Source: Anaerotignum faecicola (GTDB lineage: Bacteria > Bacillota > Clostridia > Lachnospirales > Anaerotignaceae). From it: a stretch of DNA of 64,000 bases. The stretch is from contig NZ_BHVZ01000004.1 of assembly GCF_003865035.1 (NCBI RefSeq), positions 191,113 to 255,112 of the forward strand, given 5' to 3'. Position 1 is the first letter of the stretch. The number at the start of each line of letters is the position of its first letter. The translations under genes were made by a program, and so were the position numbers. The notes below the pieces were generated by a model that searched no databases, was not told the origin of the DNA, and was given only the letters and a program-made list of their open reading frames with translations. Of this stretch, positions 34,735 to 44,587 are shown piece after piece.

Positions 34735-34950
34735 GATAATTTCCCCCTCCGAGGTGAATTTCACTGCATTGGAAAGAAAATTGATAATCACCTGACTGAT
34801 GCGCAGCTCATCCGCCTTTGTAAGGTACTGCATAGCGGGACTGTTCGCCTCCAGCTTATTTTCTGCCAGCGTCAGCATACCGATAATCCCGTTCATCGGC
34901 GTACGAATTTCATGCGACATACGAGAAAGGAAGGTTGTTTTGGAGCGGCT
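34735..34950 (-). pseudogene. Sensor histidine kinase remnant with internal deletion
   Basis: The frame SKTTFLSRMSHEIRTPMNGI is the H-box of a hybrid histidine kinase; it runs into ADELRISQVIINFLSNAVKFTSEGEIIV, the N-box of the ATPase domain, with about 65-75 residues missing between. Everything before the H-box and after the N-box is gone. No start codon context. A deletion scar of a former kinase gene. Confidence 0.75.
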
Positions 34951-35032
34951 TCTTCCTGTATCCGACAGGATACATTATTCTTTTGAAATCTTTTCAAAGT
35001 TATTATCAATCTTTTCAATTTTATTAAGTCTG

Positions 35033-35060
35033 TTGCAGAATTTCATAGCTTTGTTATAAT
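35033..35060 (+). promoter_or_regulatory. Promoter of folC
   Basis: TTGCAG, 16 bp, TATAAT, followed after 30 bases by the AGGAGG site of folC. Confidence 0.55.
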
Positions 35061-35091
35061 GGAGGATAGACAAAATTCAGGAGGTGAGCCT

Positions 35092-36393
35092 GTGAATTAT
35101 CAGGAATGTATTCATTATTTGGAAGAAGATGTTGGCTTTAGTTCTATACCGGGGCTGGAACGCATACAATACCTCTGTGATCTGCTTGGAAATCCGGAGC
35201 AAAGGCTTCCTGTGATTCATGTTGCAGGCACAAACGGGAAGGGCTCTGCCGTGGCAATGCTTTCTTCCATATTAAAGGAGGCGGGCTATCGCGTCGGCGC
35301 ATATACCTCCCCCCATCTGGAGCGATACAATGAACGCTATCTCCTCAATGGTGCGGAAATTTCGGATGATGATTTTGCAAAGGAAATCACCCTGATGCGG
35401 CAGCTCTGCGAAAAGCTGGCGGCAGAAGGCAAGCCTGTTCCGACGCTTTTTGAAATTACAACCGGTGTGGCGTTTCATTATTTTTATGAAAAGCAGGTGG
35501 ATGTTCTGATTCTGGAGGTCGGGCTTGGCGGCAGATTTGATGCCACGAATGTCGTTCCCCACCCTCTGCTTTCGCTCATCATGTCTATCAGCATTGACCA
35601 TACGGATTTTTTGGGGGATACGATTGAAAAAATTGCTATGGAAAAATCCGGCATCATTAAGAAAAATTGTCCTGTGGTGTTGTATTCCCAAGCGGAATTA
35701 GTATATAATATCATTAAGGATGCAGCAGCTCGGATGGATGCTCCATTCTATTGTTTGAATGACGCAAAAATCAGGGTCGCTTCGCAAACATTGGAAGGGA
35801 CTGTTTTTTCTGTCAAAAATAAATGTTTTTCCTTGGAAAATCTGGAATTATCTCTGCTTGGCACTTATCAGCTTGAAAATTGCCTTGCGGTTCTGGAGGC
35901 CTGCCTTGTGCTGAACAAAAACGGTCTTTCGATTCCCGAAGGAGCAATTCGCAATGGACTGAAAAATGCCCGTTGGGCAGGCAGGATGGAGCTTTGCGGC
36001 AGAGCGCCGCTTGTCATTCTGGATGGCGCGCATAATGCGGATGGGATTCGGCAGCTGGCAAATTCCCTTTCGGTTTATTTCAAGGAAAAAAAGGTTACCC
36101 TTATTCTCGGTATTCTGGGGGATAAGGAATATCGGAGGATGGCAGAGCAGATTCTTCCCTTTGCGGAGACGGTGATTCTGACTGAGCCGCACAGCGAGAG
36201 AAGGCTGGATGTATTTTCTCTTGCCCGCTCTGTTTCCGATTTCAGCGGTACGGTGGAGATGGAAAAGGAAATTGAGGCGGCGTATGAAAGGGCGCGCACC
36301 CTCACCCCTCAGGACGGCATTATTCTTTGCTGTGGTTCCTTATATATGATCGGAGCCATGCGCACCTATCTGAAGCACCGTAAAAACAGCTAA
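35092..36393 (+). CDS. folC: Folylpolyglutamate / dihydrofolate synthase
   Basis: Starts at GTG 35092 because AGGAGG is seven bases upstream; the open frame extends 33 bp further without a site. 433 residues of the Mur-ligase fold: P-loop HVAGTNGKGSAVAML, AYTSPHLERYNERY, and ISIDHTDFLG metal motif, then ILDGAHNADG in the C-terminal domain. It adds glutamate to folates (and dihydropteroate where the other folate genes are present). Followed by a small conserved gene and the zinc-ribbon/TPR gene. Confidence 0.93.
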   Translation: MNYQECIHYLEEDVGFSSIPGLERIQYLCDLLGNPEQRLPVIHVAGTNGKGSAVAMLSSILKEAGYRVGAYTSPHLERYNERYLLNGAEISDDDFAKEITLMRQLCEKLAAEGKPVPTLFEITTGVAFHYFYEKQVDVLILEVGLGGRFDATNVVPHPLLSLIMSISIDHTDFLGDTIEKIAMEKSGIIKKNCPVVLYSQAELVYNIIKDAAARMDAPFYCLNDAKIRVASQTLEGTVFSVKNKCFSLENLELSLLGTYQLENCLAVLEACLVLNKNGLSIPEGAIRNGLKNARWAGRMELCGRAPLVILDGAHNADGIRQLANSLSVYFKEKKVTLILGILGDKEYRRMAEQILPFAETVILTEPHSERRLDVFSLARSVSDFSGTVEMEKEIEAAYERARTLTPQDGIILCCGSLYMIGAMRTYLKHRKNS

Positions 36394-36436
36394 ACTGAAG
36401 CACATAGAAAAAGTATTTGAAACGGAGGAATGTCCT

Positions 36437-36589
36437 GTGTTTAATTTTAAAGAAGAATTGAGCAGATATCAGCCCATTCTGGAAATCGACCAGATCGAAG
36501 CATCCCTGCATACATCCGAAATGCAGGATCTTCTGGATATCCTACAGCATATTGCGAAGGAGAAAAAGCAGCCCCCCACTCAGGAATAA
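36437..36589 (+). CDS. 50-residue hypothetical protein
   Basis: GTG start seven bases after CGGAGG. Sequence begins MFNFKEELSRYQPILEIDQI and is helical and acidic, ending KKQPPTQE. Spacing (44 bp after folC, 18 bp before the TPR gene) suggests one operon. Family not recognised; coding is supported by the site and composition only. Confidence 0.6.
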   Translation: MFNFKEELSRYQPILEIDQIEASLHTSEMQDLLDILQHIAKEKKQPPTQE

Positions 36590-36607
36590 GCAAAAGGAGA
36601 GAATGAC

Positions 36608-37996
36608 ATGAAATGCCCGAATTGTGGTTTTAATTTTTCTGAGGGCTGTCGCTGTCCCGATTGCGGCGTAGATGTGTATGTGTTCCGAAAGGCACGCAAT
36701 GCATCCATCCGTCTTTATAACGAAGCGCTTACCTTAGCCGGAGAAACCGATCTCTCCGGTGCAGCGGCAAATCTGGAACAGAGCCTTCTTTTTGATAAAA
36801 ATAACATACAGGCGAGAAATCTTCTCGGTCTGATTTATTGCGAAACGGGGCGCATCGGGGATGCCCTCAGACATTGGATTATCAGCTCCTCCCTTCTGCC
36901 CGAAGGAAATGCTGCCGCAGGCTATATGGCGTATTTGCAGAAAAACGCCAGAGAAATGGAAAAATGCAATGATGCGGTGCGGATGTATAATCAGGCGATT
37001 ACCTATCTGAAGCAGGGCAGTGATGATTTAGCCATTATTCAGCTGAAAAAATCCATTGACAATAACCCGAATTTCATTGATGCCTATAACCTGATGACGC
37101 TTTGCTGCATTGAGGATAAAAATCTTAAGCGCGCACTGCATTTTAATGAAATCGTGCTGAAACGGGATATTCGCAATCCTCTTGCCCTGCATTATGCACA
37201 GCTGATTGGCAATGTGCCCTCTCCCACTCTGAAAAAGGGAGACAAAAATAAAGCCTCTGCGGCAGTCAGCGTGAAAAAAACAGACAGCAATCCGCCCCTT
37301 CCCGGCTATAAGCGCAAGGACAGAAGCAGCAGCGTTCTGGAAAAGCACAACATGATTGCCTTTGTAATCGGGCTTGTGATTTCAGCTCTGGTGATTCTGG
37401 TGCTGATTGTGCCTGCGCTAAATGAGGATAAGGATGCAAAAATCAAGGAATTGCAGACCGCTGTTGAAAATTATTCCGGTGAAACCAATATGACACCGGA
37501 GGAGGTTCTGGAAATGCGGACAGAACTGCAAAAGCTGCAAAAGGAAAACAAGCAGCTGCGCAGCGAGGAAAATAAGCAGGCGAATCTGGAATTGCTGGAA
37601 ACGGCAGTATCGCAGATGACAGACGGCGATTATGAAGCCTGCATCACCACCTTTGAATCCATTGATACGGTTGGATTTAGTGATGATGATTTGGCGAAAT
37701 ATAATTCTCTGAAGGCGGAGCTTTACCCCAAGGCGGCAGATGCCTACTACACCAAAGGAAAAAGTGATTTCCTAAGCAAAAACATGACAGAGGCAAAGAC
37801 CGATCTGGAAACAGCCTTGAAATACGCAAGCAACGAAAACTTTGTGGATGACATCTATTACTATCTGGGACAGATTGCAGAGGGAGAAAAAGATACGGCA
37901 AGCGCAAAGAAATATTACAACAAGATTATCAGTGATTACCCCGATTCCAATCAGATTGGCAATGCCAGAAACGCATTGGAGGGCTTAAAGGAATAA
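36608..37996 (+). CDS. Membrane protein with zinc ribbon and TPR domains
   Basis: 462 residues: an N-terminal zinc ribbon (CPNCGFNFSEGCRCPDCG), TPR repeats about residues 30-200, one membrane helix (IAFVIGLVISALVILVLIV, about residues 250-270), a short coiled coil (EVLEMRTELQKLQKENKQL) and a second TPR/BamD-like region at the C terminus (FVDDIYYYLGQIAEGEKDT, YPDSNQIGNARNALEGL). Likely a scaffolding or envelope-assembly protein with cytoplasmic and external TPR parts. Function not known. Confidence 0.8.
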   Translation: MKCPNCGFNFSEGCRCPDCGVDVYVFRKARNASIRLYNEALTLAGETDLSGAAANLEQSLLFDKNNIQARNLLGLIYCETGRIGDALRHWIISSSLLPEGNAAAGYMAYLQKNAREMEKCNDAVRMYNQAITYLKQGSDDLAIIQLKKSIDNNPNFIDAYNLMTLCCIEDKNLKRALHFNEIVLKRDIRNPLALHYAQLIGNVPSPTLKKGDKNKASAAVSVKKTDSNPPLPGYKRKDRSSSVLEKHNMIAFVIGLVISALVILVLIVPALNEDKDAKIKELQTAVENYSGETNMTPEEVLEMRTELQKLQKENKQLRSEENKQANLELLETAVSQMTDGDYEACITTFESIDTVGFSDDDLAKYNSLKAELYPKAADAYYTKGKSDFLSKNMTEAKTDLETALKYASNENFVDDIYYYLGQIAEGEKDTASAKKYYNKIISDYPDSNQIGNARNALEGLKE

Positions 37997-38020
37997 GCCT
38001 AATGGAATAAAAATAGAACA

Positions 38021-38052
38021 CAAATGAAGCCCCTCTTTTCAGAGGGGCTTTT
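38021..38052 (+). terminator. Terminator after the TPR gene
   Basis: AAGCCCCTCTTTTCAGAGGGGCTTTT: perfect 9-bp stem, T tract. It also faces the convergent PPIase gene. Confidence 0.85.
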
Positions 38053-38061
38053 GCTATGCGC

Positions 38062-38802
38062 TTATTTCATGTATTTATCGTGCAGCTCCTTATACTTTTC
38101 GGTATAAGCCTGATTCTGCTTCTGCTGCAGCAGATTTGCACGAATCTGTTCCTTCACCTCATCGAAGGGGGTTACAGATGCGTCCTTCTTATCCTCAACC
38201 TTAATCAGATGATAGCCGAACTGTGTCTTTACAGGGCCAACTACCTTGCCAACCTCAGCCGCAAATACCGCCTGATCGAACTCCGGAACCATCTGACCCT
38301 TGCCGAATTCGCCAAGGTCACCGCCCTGCGCATTGGAGGGGCAGGAGGAAAATTCCTTCGCGGCATCCTCAAAATAGATATCCCCTGCGGTGATTTTGTT
38401 CATGATATCCTGTGCTTTTTCTTCGGAATCCACCAGGATATGCTTTGCATGTACGGTTTCGCCCTTTTCAAAATGCTGGGGGTTTTCTTTGTAGAACGCC
38501 TGCATTTCTTCATCTGTTACAGTGATATCCTTCAAAACGCTGTTGATGGCAAGCTGGGCAAGGATATCCTTTCTTGCCCGTTCCATCATGGCTTTAAATT
38601 CATCGGTTTCATCCATTTTTTCTTCTTCTGCCATCTTTGCATACAGATGGAATGCCAGAAGCTGCTTCAGTGCGTGCTCTCTGAACTGGGGATATGCCGC
38701 ATACGCCTGCTGCTCCTTCGGTAGATTCGCGATATATGCGTCCAAATCCGCATCTGTAATGTTTACGCCGTCAATTGTTGCTAAAATATTCTGTTCGCTC
38801 AT
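38062..38802 (-). CDS. Parvulin-type peptidyl-prolyl isomerase
   Basis: 246 residues, no signal peptide or lipobox, so cytoplasmic unlike PrsA. N-terminal SurA-like helical part (residues 1-110), then the rotamase core (HAKHILVDSEEKAQ, FEDAAKEFSSCPSNAQGGDLGEF, MVPEFDQAVF, VKTQFGYHLIKV), which is complete. Family enzymes isomerise prolyl bonds. Own upstream region; divergent neighbour is PBP1A 28 bp beyond its stop on the same strand. Confidence 0.9.
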   Translation of the reverse strand: MSEQNILATIDGVNITDADLDAYIANLPKEQQAYAAYPQFREHALKQLLAFHLYAKMAEEEKMDETDEFKAMMERARKDILAQLAINSVLKDITVTDEEMQAFYKENPQHFEKGETVHAKHILVDSEEKAQDIMNKITAGDIYFEDAAKEFSSCPSNAQGGDLGEFGKGQMVPEFDQAVFAAEVGKVVGPVKTQFGYHLIKVEDKKDASVTPFDEVKEQIRANLLQQKQNQAYTEKYKELHDKYMK

Positions 38803-38830
38803 TTGAATTCTCCTAAATGTAAATTATTAT

Positions 38831-41524
38831 TTATTGAATCCCGAAGTCCTCATTATTCCAGAGGTTATCCTCAGGGTTCTGTCCATTGCCGGGGTCTGTT
38901 GTGCCGGGGTCTGTGCTGTTGGTATCATCATCACCGCTGCTCACATGCGCAGAATCGCAGGTTGCGCTGATATTGATATCCAGCTTGCCTGCGGGAACCT
39001 TAGAGGGCTTGCCCTTAATCGTACCGTCACTGTTGACCGCCAAAACCACATTCATGGTCGGGCAGGTTGCGCCCGCAAGCTTGCCTGTTTCGCTGCAAAT
39101 CGTATAGGATTTGTGCATCGTGCAGGTGCCGCCGCCTGTGCTGCCCTTGAAATCCGTTGTAACATAGTCACTCGTTACACCATAGCCATAGTAATCGCTG
39201 TTGCAAAGAGAAGAAGGTGTCATGCCGGATGCAGAGCAGATAGAACGTGTTGTCAAGCCATCCGGTTTTTTAAACTCCTTATTCTTCAGTCCCTTATCAT
39301 AATGAATCTGGCTCATAACCGAGCTCCAGATGCGCAGATGGGCGTTATTTGCATTTATAATCTCCTTCTGACTGTCATACCCCATCCAGATACCGGCGGT
39401 ATAGTAAGGCGTATAGCCATAGAAGGTCAGGTCAACGGTATCATTGGTGGTACCTGTTTTACCTGCAACATTCATGCCGCTGATGGCTGCCTTCGTACCG
39501 GTACCCTTCGTGATAACATCACGCATCATATCCGTCAGCAGGAAGGCGGTTGTTTCCTTCAGCACCCGATGTGTTTCCTGTTCGGAATTATCCAGAAGCA
39601 CGTTGCCGTCATGGTCATACACCACGCTATAGAACATCGGCTCATAATAGGTGCCGCCGTTGGCAATGGTTGCATAGGCCGCCGTCTGCTCCAGAACGGA
39701 AACGCCCTGTGTCAGACCGCCGAGTGCCGTTGTTGCCGCCTTATCCCGTTCATCAATCGTGGTAAAGCCAAAGTCCAGCAGATACTGATAAGCCGTATCC
39801 GCGCCGACCATCATAAAGGTCTTAACCGCCAGCACGTTCATGGAATGCCAGATACCCTGACGCACTGTAGTAGGCCCGATATATTTGCCGTCCCAGTTTT
39901 TGGGAGACCAGCCGCCGTAGGTAACAGGCTCATCAATGATGATGGAGCCGGGCATCAGCAGTCCCGTATCAATCGCGGGGGCATACGCCGCCAAGGGCTT
40001 CATCGTCGAGCCCTGCTGACGCAGTGCCTGTGTCGCACGGTTGAATACTGAATCACCGGGCTTTTCGCCGCGTCCGCCGACAATCGCCTTTACTTCGCCG
40101 TTGCTCTGATCCATGATGACCATTGCCGCCTGCAGGGATTTAGAAACCGTCAGCTTATCCAGAACCAAGGTATGCGTTTCATCCAGAAGCTCCTCCTTCA
40201 CGGATGCAACAAAGGCATCTGCCTCCTCCTGCGAGGTAACGGTTGTTTTCTTTTCATAATGCGACTGATTGCTGCTTTCATCGGGGTTCTGTGTATCCAG
40301 AACGGAAATCAGATAGGTCACATCCATCTTCCCATCCCCTGCCGGGAACATATTATCATTCTTCATGGCAGCTTCTGCGGTTTCCTGCATGGAAGCGTCC
40401 ATTGTGGTATGAATCTGCAAGCCGCCGCTGTAAATCATATTGGATGCCTGTGCGGCTGTCATGTTTTTCTTTTCCATCAGGTCAGCCTTAATCTGCTGCA
40501 CTGCCGCCTCTACAAACCAGTTATGCTTTGCGTTGCTTTCTTCATCCGCAGTATCCTTGCAGACCAGATGTGCATAGATATCCTCTGCCGCGGCTTCGTC
40601 ATATTCCGCCTGCGTAATCATATTCAGATCCAGCATTTTTTTCAGAACCGTCATCTGCCGTTCCTTGCTTGCCTCCTGATTGACATCCGGCGCATACAGG
40701 CTGGGGGTTTTCGTGATGCCCGCAATGCTTGCCGCCTCTGCCAGCGTCAGCTCACCGGCATGCTTGCCGTAATAATACTGCGCCGCCGCCTCTACGCCAC
40801 GCAGACCATGATGCAGCGGTATCGTGTTCAGATACAGCTCCAGAATATATTTCTTCGCCGCATCCTTTGAGCCAAGCTGTTTTTTCAGCGCATTTTCCAG
40901 AGAAACAGCCAGATACTGCTCCTTTATCTTTCTGGAAAGGCTCTTTTCGCGCTCAAGCACCTCATTTTTCAGCACCTGCTGCGTCAGCGTACTTGCACCC
41001 TGCGAAAAGCTCATGGTTTTAATATTTTCAGCCATCGCACGCATAATCCCTCGGATATCAATACCATTATGCTCATAAAAACGCTGATCCTCAATCGCAA
41101 TGACTGCATTTTGCATATTGGTTGTGATTGCGGAAAGCTTCACATATTCTCGGTTTTCCTCGCCATGCAGTTTATCCACCTCGTTATCATCCGCATCATA
41201 GATGACAGAGGTATAGGAATCGGGCAGAACATCGGAGGTATTCAGCATATCCGTGCTTTGCAGAATACCGAACACCGTACCCAGAATTGCGCCTGCAACC
41301 GCAAAGGCAATCACGATGGCAACAATCAGCAAAACCTTCCCGATTCTGCTGTTGACCGAGCGTTTCTTTCTGCGCTTTCTGCGTCTTTTCGGGTTTCCGG
41401 AAGAGGATGGTCGGCGTGTGCCGTTTGCGCCGGAGGGGCGTGTCTGCCTTGTGCCGGAAGGGCGTGTCTGTCTTACGCCCGTTCTGTCCTGCGCGTCTCC
41501 CCTTCTGTGTTGAGATTCACTCAT
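38831..41524 (-). CDS. Class A penicillin-binding protein (PBP1A-type)
   Basis: 897 residues: basic cytoplasmic tail with a repeated TRQTRPSG motif, one membrane helix (VLLIVAIVIAFAVAGAI), GT51 domain with EDQRFYEHNGIDIRGI (catalytic glutamate) and GASTLTQQ, and a transpeptidase domain with STMK (QGSTMKPL, active serine), SxN-type and KTGT (AGKTGTTND). An external Ser/Asp/Thr/Gly-rich tail follows (CDSAHVSSGDDDTNST). It polymerises and cross-links peptidoglycan. The terminal repeats in the cytoplasmic tail are unusual but harmless. Confidence 0.93.
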   Translation of the reverse strand: MSESQHRRGDAQDRTGVRQTRPSGTRQTRPSGANGTRRPSSSGNPKRRRKRRKKRSVNSRIGKVLLIVAIVIAFAVAGAILGTVFGILQSTDMLNTSDVLPDSYTSVIYDADDNEVDKLHGEENREYVKLSAITTNMQNAVIAIEDQRFYEHNGIDIRGIMRAMAENIKTMSFSQGASTLTQQVLKNEVLEREKSLSRKIKEQYLAVSLENALKKQLGSKDAAKKYILELYLNTIPLHHGLRGVEAAAQYYYGKHAGELTLAEAASIAGITKTPSLYAPDVNQEASKERQMTVLKKMLDLNMITQAEYDEAAAEDIYAHLVCKDTADEESNAKHNWFVEAAVQQIKADLMEKKNMTAAQASNMIYSGGLQIHTTMDASMQETAEAAMKNDNMFPAGDGKMDVTYLISVLDTQNPDESSNQSHYEKKTTVTSQEEADAFVASVKEELLDETHTLVLDKLTVSKSLQAAMVIMDQSNGEVKAIVGGRGEKPGDSVFNRATQALRQQGSTMKPLAAYAPAIDTGLLMPGSIIIDEPVTYGGWSPKNWDGKYIGPTTVRQGIWHSMNVLAVKTFMMVGADTAYQYLLDFGFTTIDERDKAATTALGGLTQGVSVLEQTAAYATIANGGTYYEPMFYSVVYDHDGNVLLDNSEQETHRVLKETTAFLLTDMMRDVITKGTGTKAAISGMNVAGKTGTTNDTVDLTFYGYTPYYTAGIWMGYDSQKEIINANNAHLRIWSSVMSQIHYDKGLKNKEFKKPDGLTTRSICSASGMTPSSLCNSDYYGYGVTSDYVTTDFKGSTGGGTCTMHKSYTICSETGKLAGATCPTMNVVLAVNSDGTIKGKPSKVPAGKLDINISATCDSAHVSSGDDDTNSTDPGTTDPGNGQNPEDNLWNNEDFGIQ

Positions 41525-41783
41525 ATTTCAAGCCTCCTGTTTATTTCCATGTGTAATCAAAACGGATGGAACAAAATCCATATTCCGCCATTTTGCGAAG
41601 ATTATACTTTTTGATTATACCAAAATTTCACCGCAAAAGAAAGACATTTTCACAAAAACATGCTTATTTCTACTATAACCTTTGTTTAATTTTTCTTTAA
41701 CATTGCAAAAAAAGCCCCGAAATCAAGGAAAAGGCATGCTTCGCCCTTCTCACTCATATCATTGCAGAGGGAGGGAGCGGACA

Positions 41784-42431
41784 ATGCGAAAAAGAAAACG
41801 AAACCGAAAAAGAAAGAAATTTCTGCCCCTTCTCCTGCCTGCTCTGCTGACGGTTCTCTGTTTTTTCCTTCTGGAAAAAAGCCTTCTGCCGCCCCTGAAG
41901 GAAATCTCGCACATGCAGTGCAAAGCGGCGGCGAATCGGATTATCGACGAGGCGGCGGCAAATGCACTTGCGCGTATGGAATTAGATGCAAGCGCGCTTT
42001 TGCAGAAGGGGGCGGATGGCGAAAGCTACACCGCCAACACCACATGCGTAAACCAATTCTGCGCCCTGCTGAGCCGCGACATCACAAAGCAGCTAGATGA
42101 ACTGCCCAAGGAGGTTATTCCCATTCCGCTTGGCGCGGCAACGCATTGGGGGCTTCTTGCCAATCAGGGGCCGAAAATCCCCTTCACCCTTCTGCCTATG
42201 GGTGCGGTCAGGGTGGATTATGAAACGGCGTTTTCCTCCGTCGGCATCAATCAGATCAACTACAAAATCTGGCTTGCGGTACATTTAGAGCTTCGGATTG
42301 TCAATCCACTGTACCGGGAGGATATTACATTAGAGAGAAAAATTATGCTTGCCGATCTGGTTTTCAGCGGAAAGGTGCCGGCGCATTACTTTCAAATCAG
42401 CCGACCGAATGAATATCTATTGACAGAATGA
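41784..42431 (+). CDS. yunB: Sporulation protein YunB
   Basis: 215 residues from the ATG at 41784 (GAGGGAGG site; the longer frame upstream has none). Basic start (MRKRKRNRKRKK), one membrane helix (FLPLLLPALLTVLCFFLLE), then the YunB domain (AANRIIDEAAANAL; PIPLGAATHWGLLANQGPKI; YKIWLAVHLELRIVNPL). Known as a sigma-E/spore-formation membrane protein in Firmicutes; supports a spore-forming host. Confidence 0.9.
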   Translation: MRKRKRNRKRKKFLPLLLPALLTVLCFFLLEKSLLPPLKEISHMQCKAAANRIIDEAAANALARMELDASALLQKGADGESYTANTTCVNQFCALLSRDITKQLDELPKEVIPIPLGAATHWGLLANQGPKIPFTLLPMGAVRVDYETAFSSVGINQINYKIWLAVHLELRIVNPLYREDITLERKIMLADLVFSGKVPAHYFQISRPNEYLLTE

Positions 42432-42484
42432 ACACAATGCTAGTATGATATGAGGTAATGAAAGTTGATATGGAGGTAATAGAA

Positions 42485-43069
42485 ATGGTCAAAACATTAA
42501 GTGAATTCTGGAATGAGGTTGCTTCTATCTGCTATGACAGCAGCGATTACGGTATCATTGCGCAGGTTCGTTCTCAGTTTAGAACCAATGAAATCAATAA
42601 ATTCGTGAATGCTTTCATCCCCGGAACCGAAATTCTGAAGGACGGCAAAAACGGCACACCTGTTGCCATGAAGGGCAAAGCGGATGATGACAAGGGCGCA
42701 AGCGGCAACGAGGAAATCGATTTCCACGGCTTGCAGCTGTTCGATTATTCCGATATGAAGGGAGACTGGATGGTTGTTACCTTCCCCAATCTGGAAGCAC
42801 TGGAAAAGCATCTTCTGAGCGAAGCAGGCGCACTGAATGTATATTCTTCCGATATGCTTGTATTTGAGGATGGTGTATTCAAGCCCTTTGAAATCATGTT
42901 CAACGGGGATAATGATACAGTAATTCCCATTGATAAGGATAACTTCGATACCCCTCTGGATATCAAGGCAATGCAGGATCGCATCTGGGTAAGATGGATG
43001 GACCCCAAGGAGCTGGAGCCTCTGACAGACGAGGAAGTAGAGGAATACAGAAAATCCATCGGAAAATAA
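42485..43069 (+). CDS. Uncharacterised acidic protein
   Basis: 194 residues, starting at the ATG at 42485 with GGAGG ten bases upstream; an in-frame ATG 27 bp earlier has no site. The protein is acidic, cytoplasmic and soluble (MVKTLSEFWNEVASICYDSS..., DYSDMKGDWMVVTFPNLEAL). It resembles proteins annotated as of unknown function in Clostridia. No catalytic motif seen; between yunB and a CoA-transferase. Confidence 0.75.
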   Translation: MVKTLSEFWNEVASICYDSSDYGIIAQVRSQFRTNEINKFVNAFIPGTEILKDGKNGTPVAMKGKADDDKGASGNEEIDFHGLQLFDYSDMKGDWMVVTFPNLEALEKHLLSEAGALNVYSSDMLVFEDGVFKPFEIMFNGDNDTVIPIDKDNFDTPLDIKAMQDRIWVRWMDPKELEPLTDEEVEEYRKSIGK

Positions 43070-43077
43070 AAACACGA

Positions 43078-43104
43078 AAAGCACTCCATCCGGAGTGCTT
43101 TTTT
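43078..43104. terminator. Convergent terminator
   Basis: AAAAGCACTCCATCCGGAGTGCTTTT: 9-bp perfect stem with A and T runs on both sides; serves both the gene to the left and the CoA-transferase to the right. Confidence 0.9.
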
Positions 43105-43115
43105 CATACGTTTTT

Positions 43116-44420
43116 TTAATCTAAGGGTCTGCCAAAGCGTTTTTCGTATTCCTCTGCAAGCATCGGGCGGAAATCGGGGTGTGCAATCGAAATCAGCTCC
43201 CTTGCCCGCTCCTTGAGGCTTCTGCCCCAAAGCTTTGCAATGCCGTATTCCGTTACCACATAATCAATTTCTGTTCTTGGGGTTGTTACCACTGCGCCAT
43301 GGTCGATAAACGGCACAATTTTGGAAATTTTTCCGCCTGCCGCCGTGGAAGGCAGGGCAATGATGGCTCTGCCGCCCTTACTCATCGTTGCGCCGCGGAT
43401 GAAGTCCACCTGTCCGCCGACACCGCTGAACTGCATCCCCTTCACTACCTCCGCATTGACCTGCCCCATCAAATCAACCTGAATGGCGGAATTGATGGAA
43501 ACCATGTTATCATTCTGTGCAATCACATAGGGGTTATTGACATGCTCCACCCCATGCAGCTCAAAACAGGGGTTATTATCCAGAAAATCATACAATCTCT
43601 GCGTGCCTGCCGCGAAGGTCGCAATGCTTTTGCCGCGGTGCAGTGTTTTCTTTTTATTATTGATGACACCTGTTTCAATCAGGTCGATAATGCCATCCGC
43701 CGCCATTTCGGTATGCAGACCCAAATCCTTTTTATCCTTTAAAAAGGTCACAACGGCATCGGGAATGCCGCCAATGCCAAGCTGAATCGTATCCCCATCC
43801 TGCACGAGAGAGGCACAGTATTCCCCTATTTTCTGCTCAACCTCCGTAATTGTCGGCGGTGCGAGGGTCGGCATGGGTCTGTCCTCCTCTACGATGATAT
43901 CAATATCTCTCAAATGAATGAAGGAATCCCCCATCACGCGCGGTAGATTGCGGTTCATCTGCGCAATTACAAGCTTTGCGGAATCCCGAAAGGCAGGCAG
44001 ATGGTCAATCCCCGGCCCCATGGAGCAATAGCCATGCGCATCCGGCTCGGAAACGGAAATCAGAAGCACATCCACACCGCCACGTTCTCTGAGCATGCGG
44101 GGATAAAGATGGAAAAAGCAAGGCAGATATTCCGCTCTGCTCTCCGCAACTGCCCCTCTTGTGCTGCCGCCCAGAAAATAGCCGAAAAAGCGCAGATGCT
44201 TTTCCATCCCCTTCGCGATATGCGGCTCCTCCTTTCTGAGGGAAAGCATGAAGTGCATATCCACATCTGTAAGGGCATCCGCATTGCGTGCCAGTGCATC
44301 CACCAGCGCATACGGCTCGGAGCCAACGTGCGCAATAGAGATGGTCTCGCCGGAGCGAATCTGCCGCACAGCCTCATCCGCAGACAGAAGCCTGCCGGAA
44401 AAACGGTCTTTCCAATTCAT
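43116..44420 (-). CDS. Acetyl-CoA hydrolase/transferase family CoA-transferase
   Basis: 434 residues of the Cat1/Cat2/4-hydroxybutyrate type, with GIGGIPDAVV, the GVGGQVDFIRGA motif and the C-terminal VVTEYGIAKLWG, IAHPDFRPML signature. Family members exchange CoA between acetate and butyrate, propionate, succinate or 4-hydroxybutyrate; the substrate cannot be told here. The N terminus carries the D-x-H rich S/G region normal for this group. Own terminator downstream (43078). Confidence 0.9.
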   Translation of the reverse strand: MNWKDRFSGRLLSADEAVRQIRSGETISIAHVGSEPYALVDALARNADALTDVDMHFMLSLRKEEPHIAKGMEKHLRFFGYFLGGSTRGAVAESRAEYLPCFFHLYPRMLRERGGVDVLLISVSEPDAHGYCSMGPGIDHLPAFRDSAKLVIAQMNRNLPRVMGDSFIHLRDIDIIVEEDRPMPTLAPPTITEVEQKIGEYCASLVQDGDTIQLGIGGIPDAVVTFLKDKKDLGLHTEMAADGIIDLIETGVINNKKKTLHRGKSIATFAAGTQRLYDFLDNNPCFELHGVEHVNNPYVIAQNDNMVSINSAIQVDLMGQVNAEVVKGMQFSGVGGQVDFIRGATMSKGGRAIIALPSTAAGGKISKIVPFIDHGAVVTTPRTEIDYVVTEYGIAKLWGRSLKERARELISIAHPDFRPMLAEEYEKRFGRPLD

Positions 44421-44527
44421 CTGCTACATCCTTTCTTCTTCATCAGGGTTCGTCAAATCATAAATTTATCATAGCATACTTTTTTTCTCGGAACAATTTT
44501 TTTCTATAAAAAATCAGCCCATGAAAA

Positions 44528-44556
44528 AGGCACAACCCATAAAGGATTGTGCCTTA
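44528..44556 (-). terminator. Terminator of pyruvate carboxylase
   Basis: AAGGCACAA pairs with TTGTGCCTT around CCCATAAAGGA; U tract on the minus strand (TTTTTCATG). Confidence 0.85.
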
Positions 44557-44587
44557 GCTTCGTTATTTTTATACCGACTGAAAAATA

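Noticed and set aside
38834..40051. 405-codon frame opposite PBP1A
   Set aside because: Shadow of a conserved gene.
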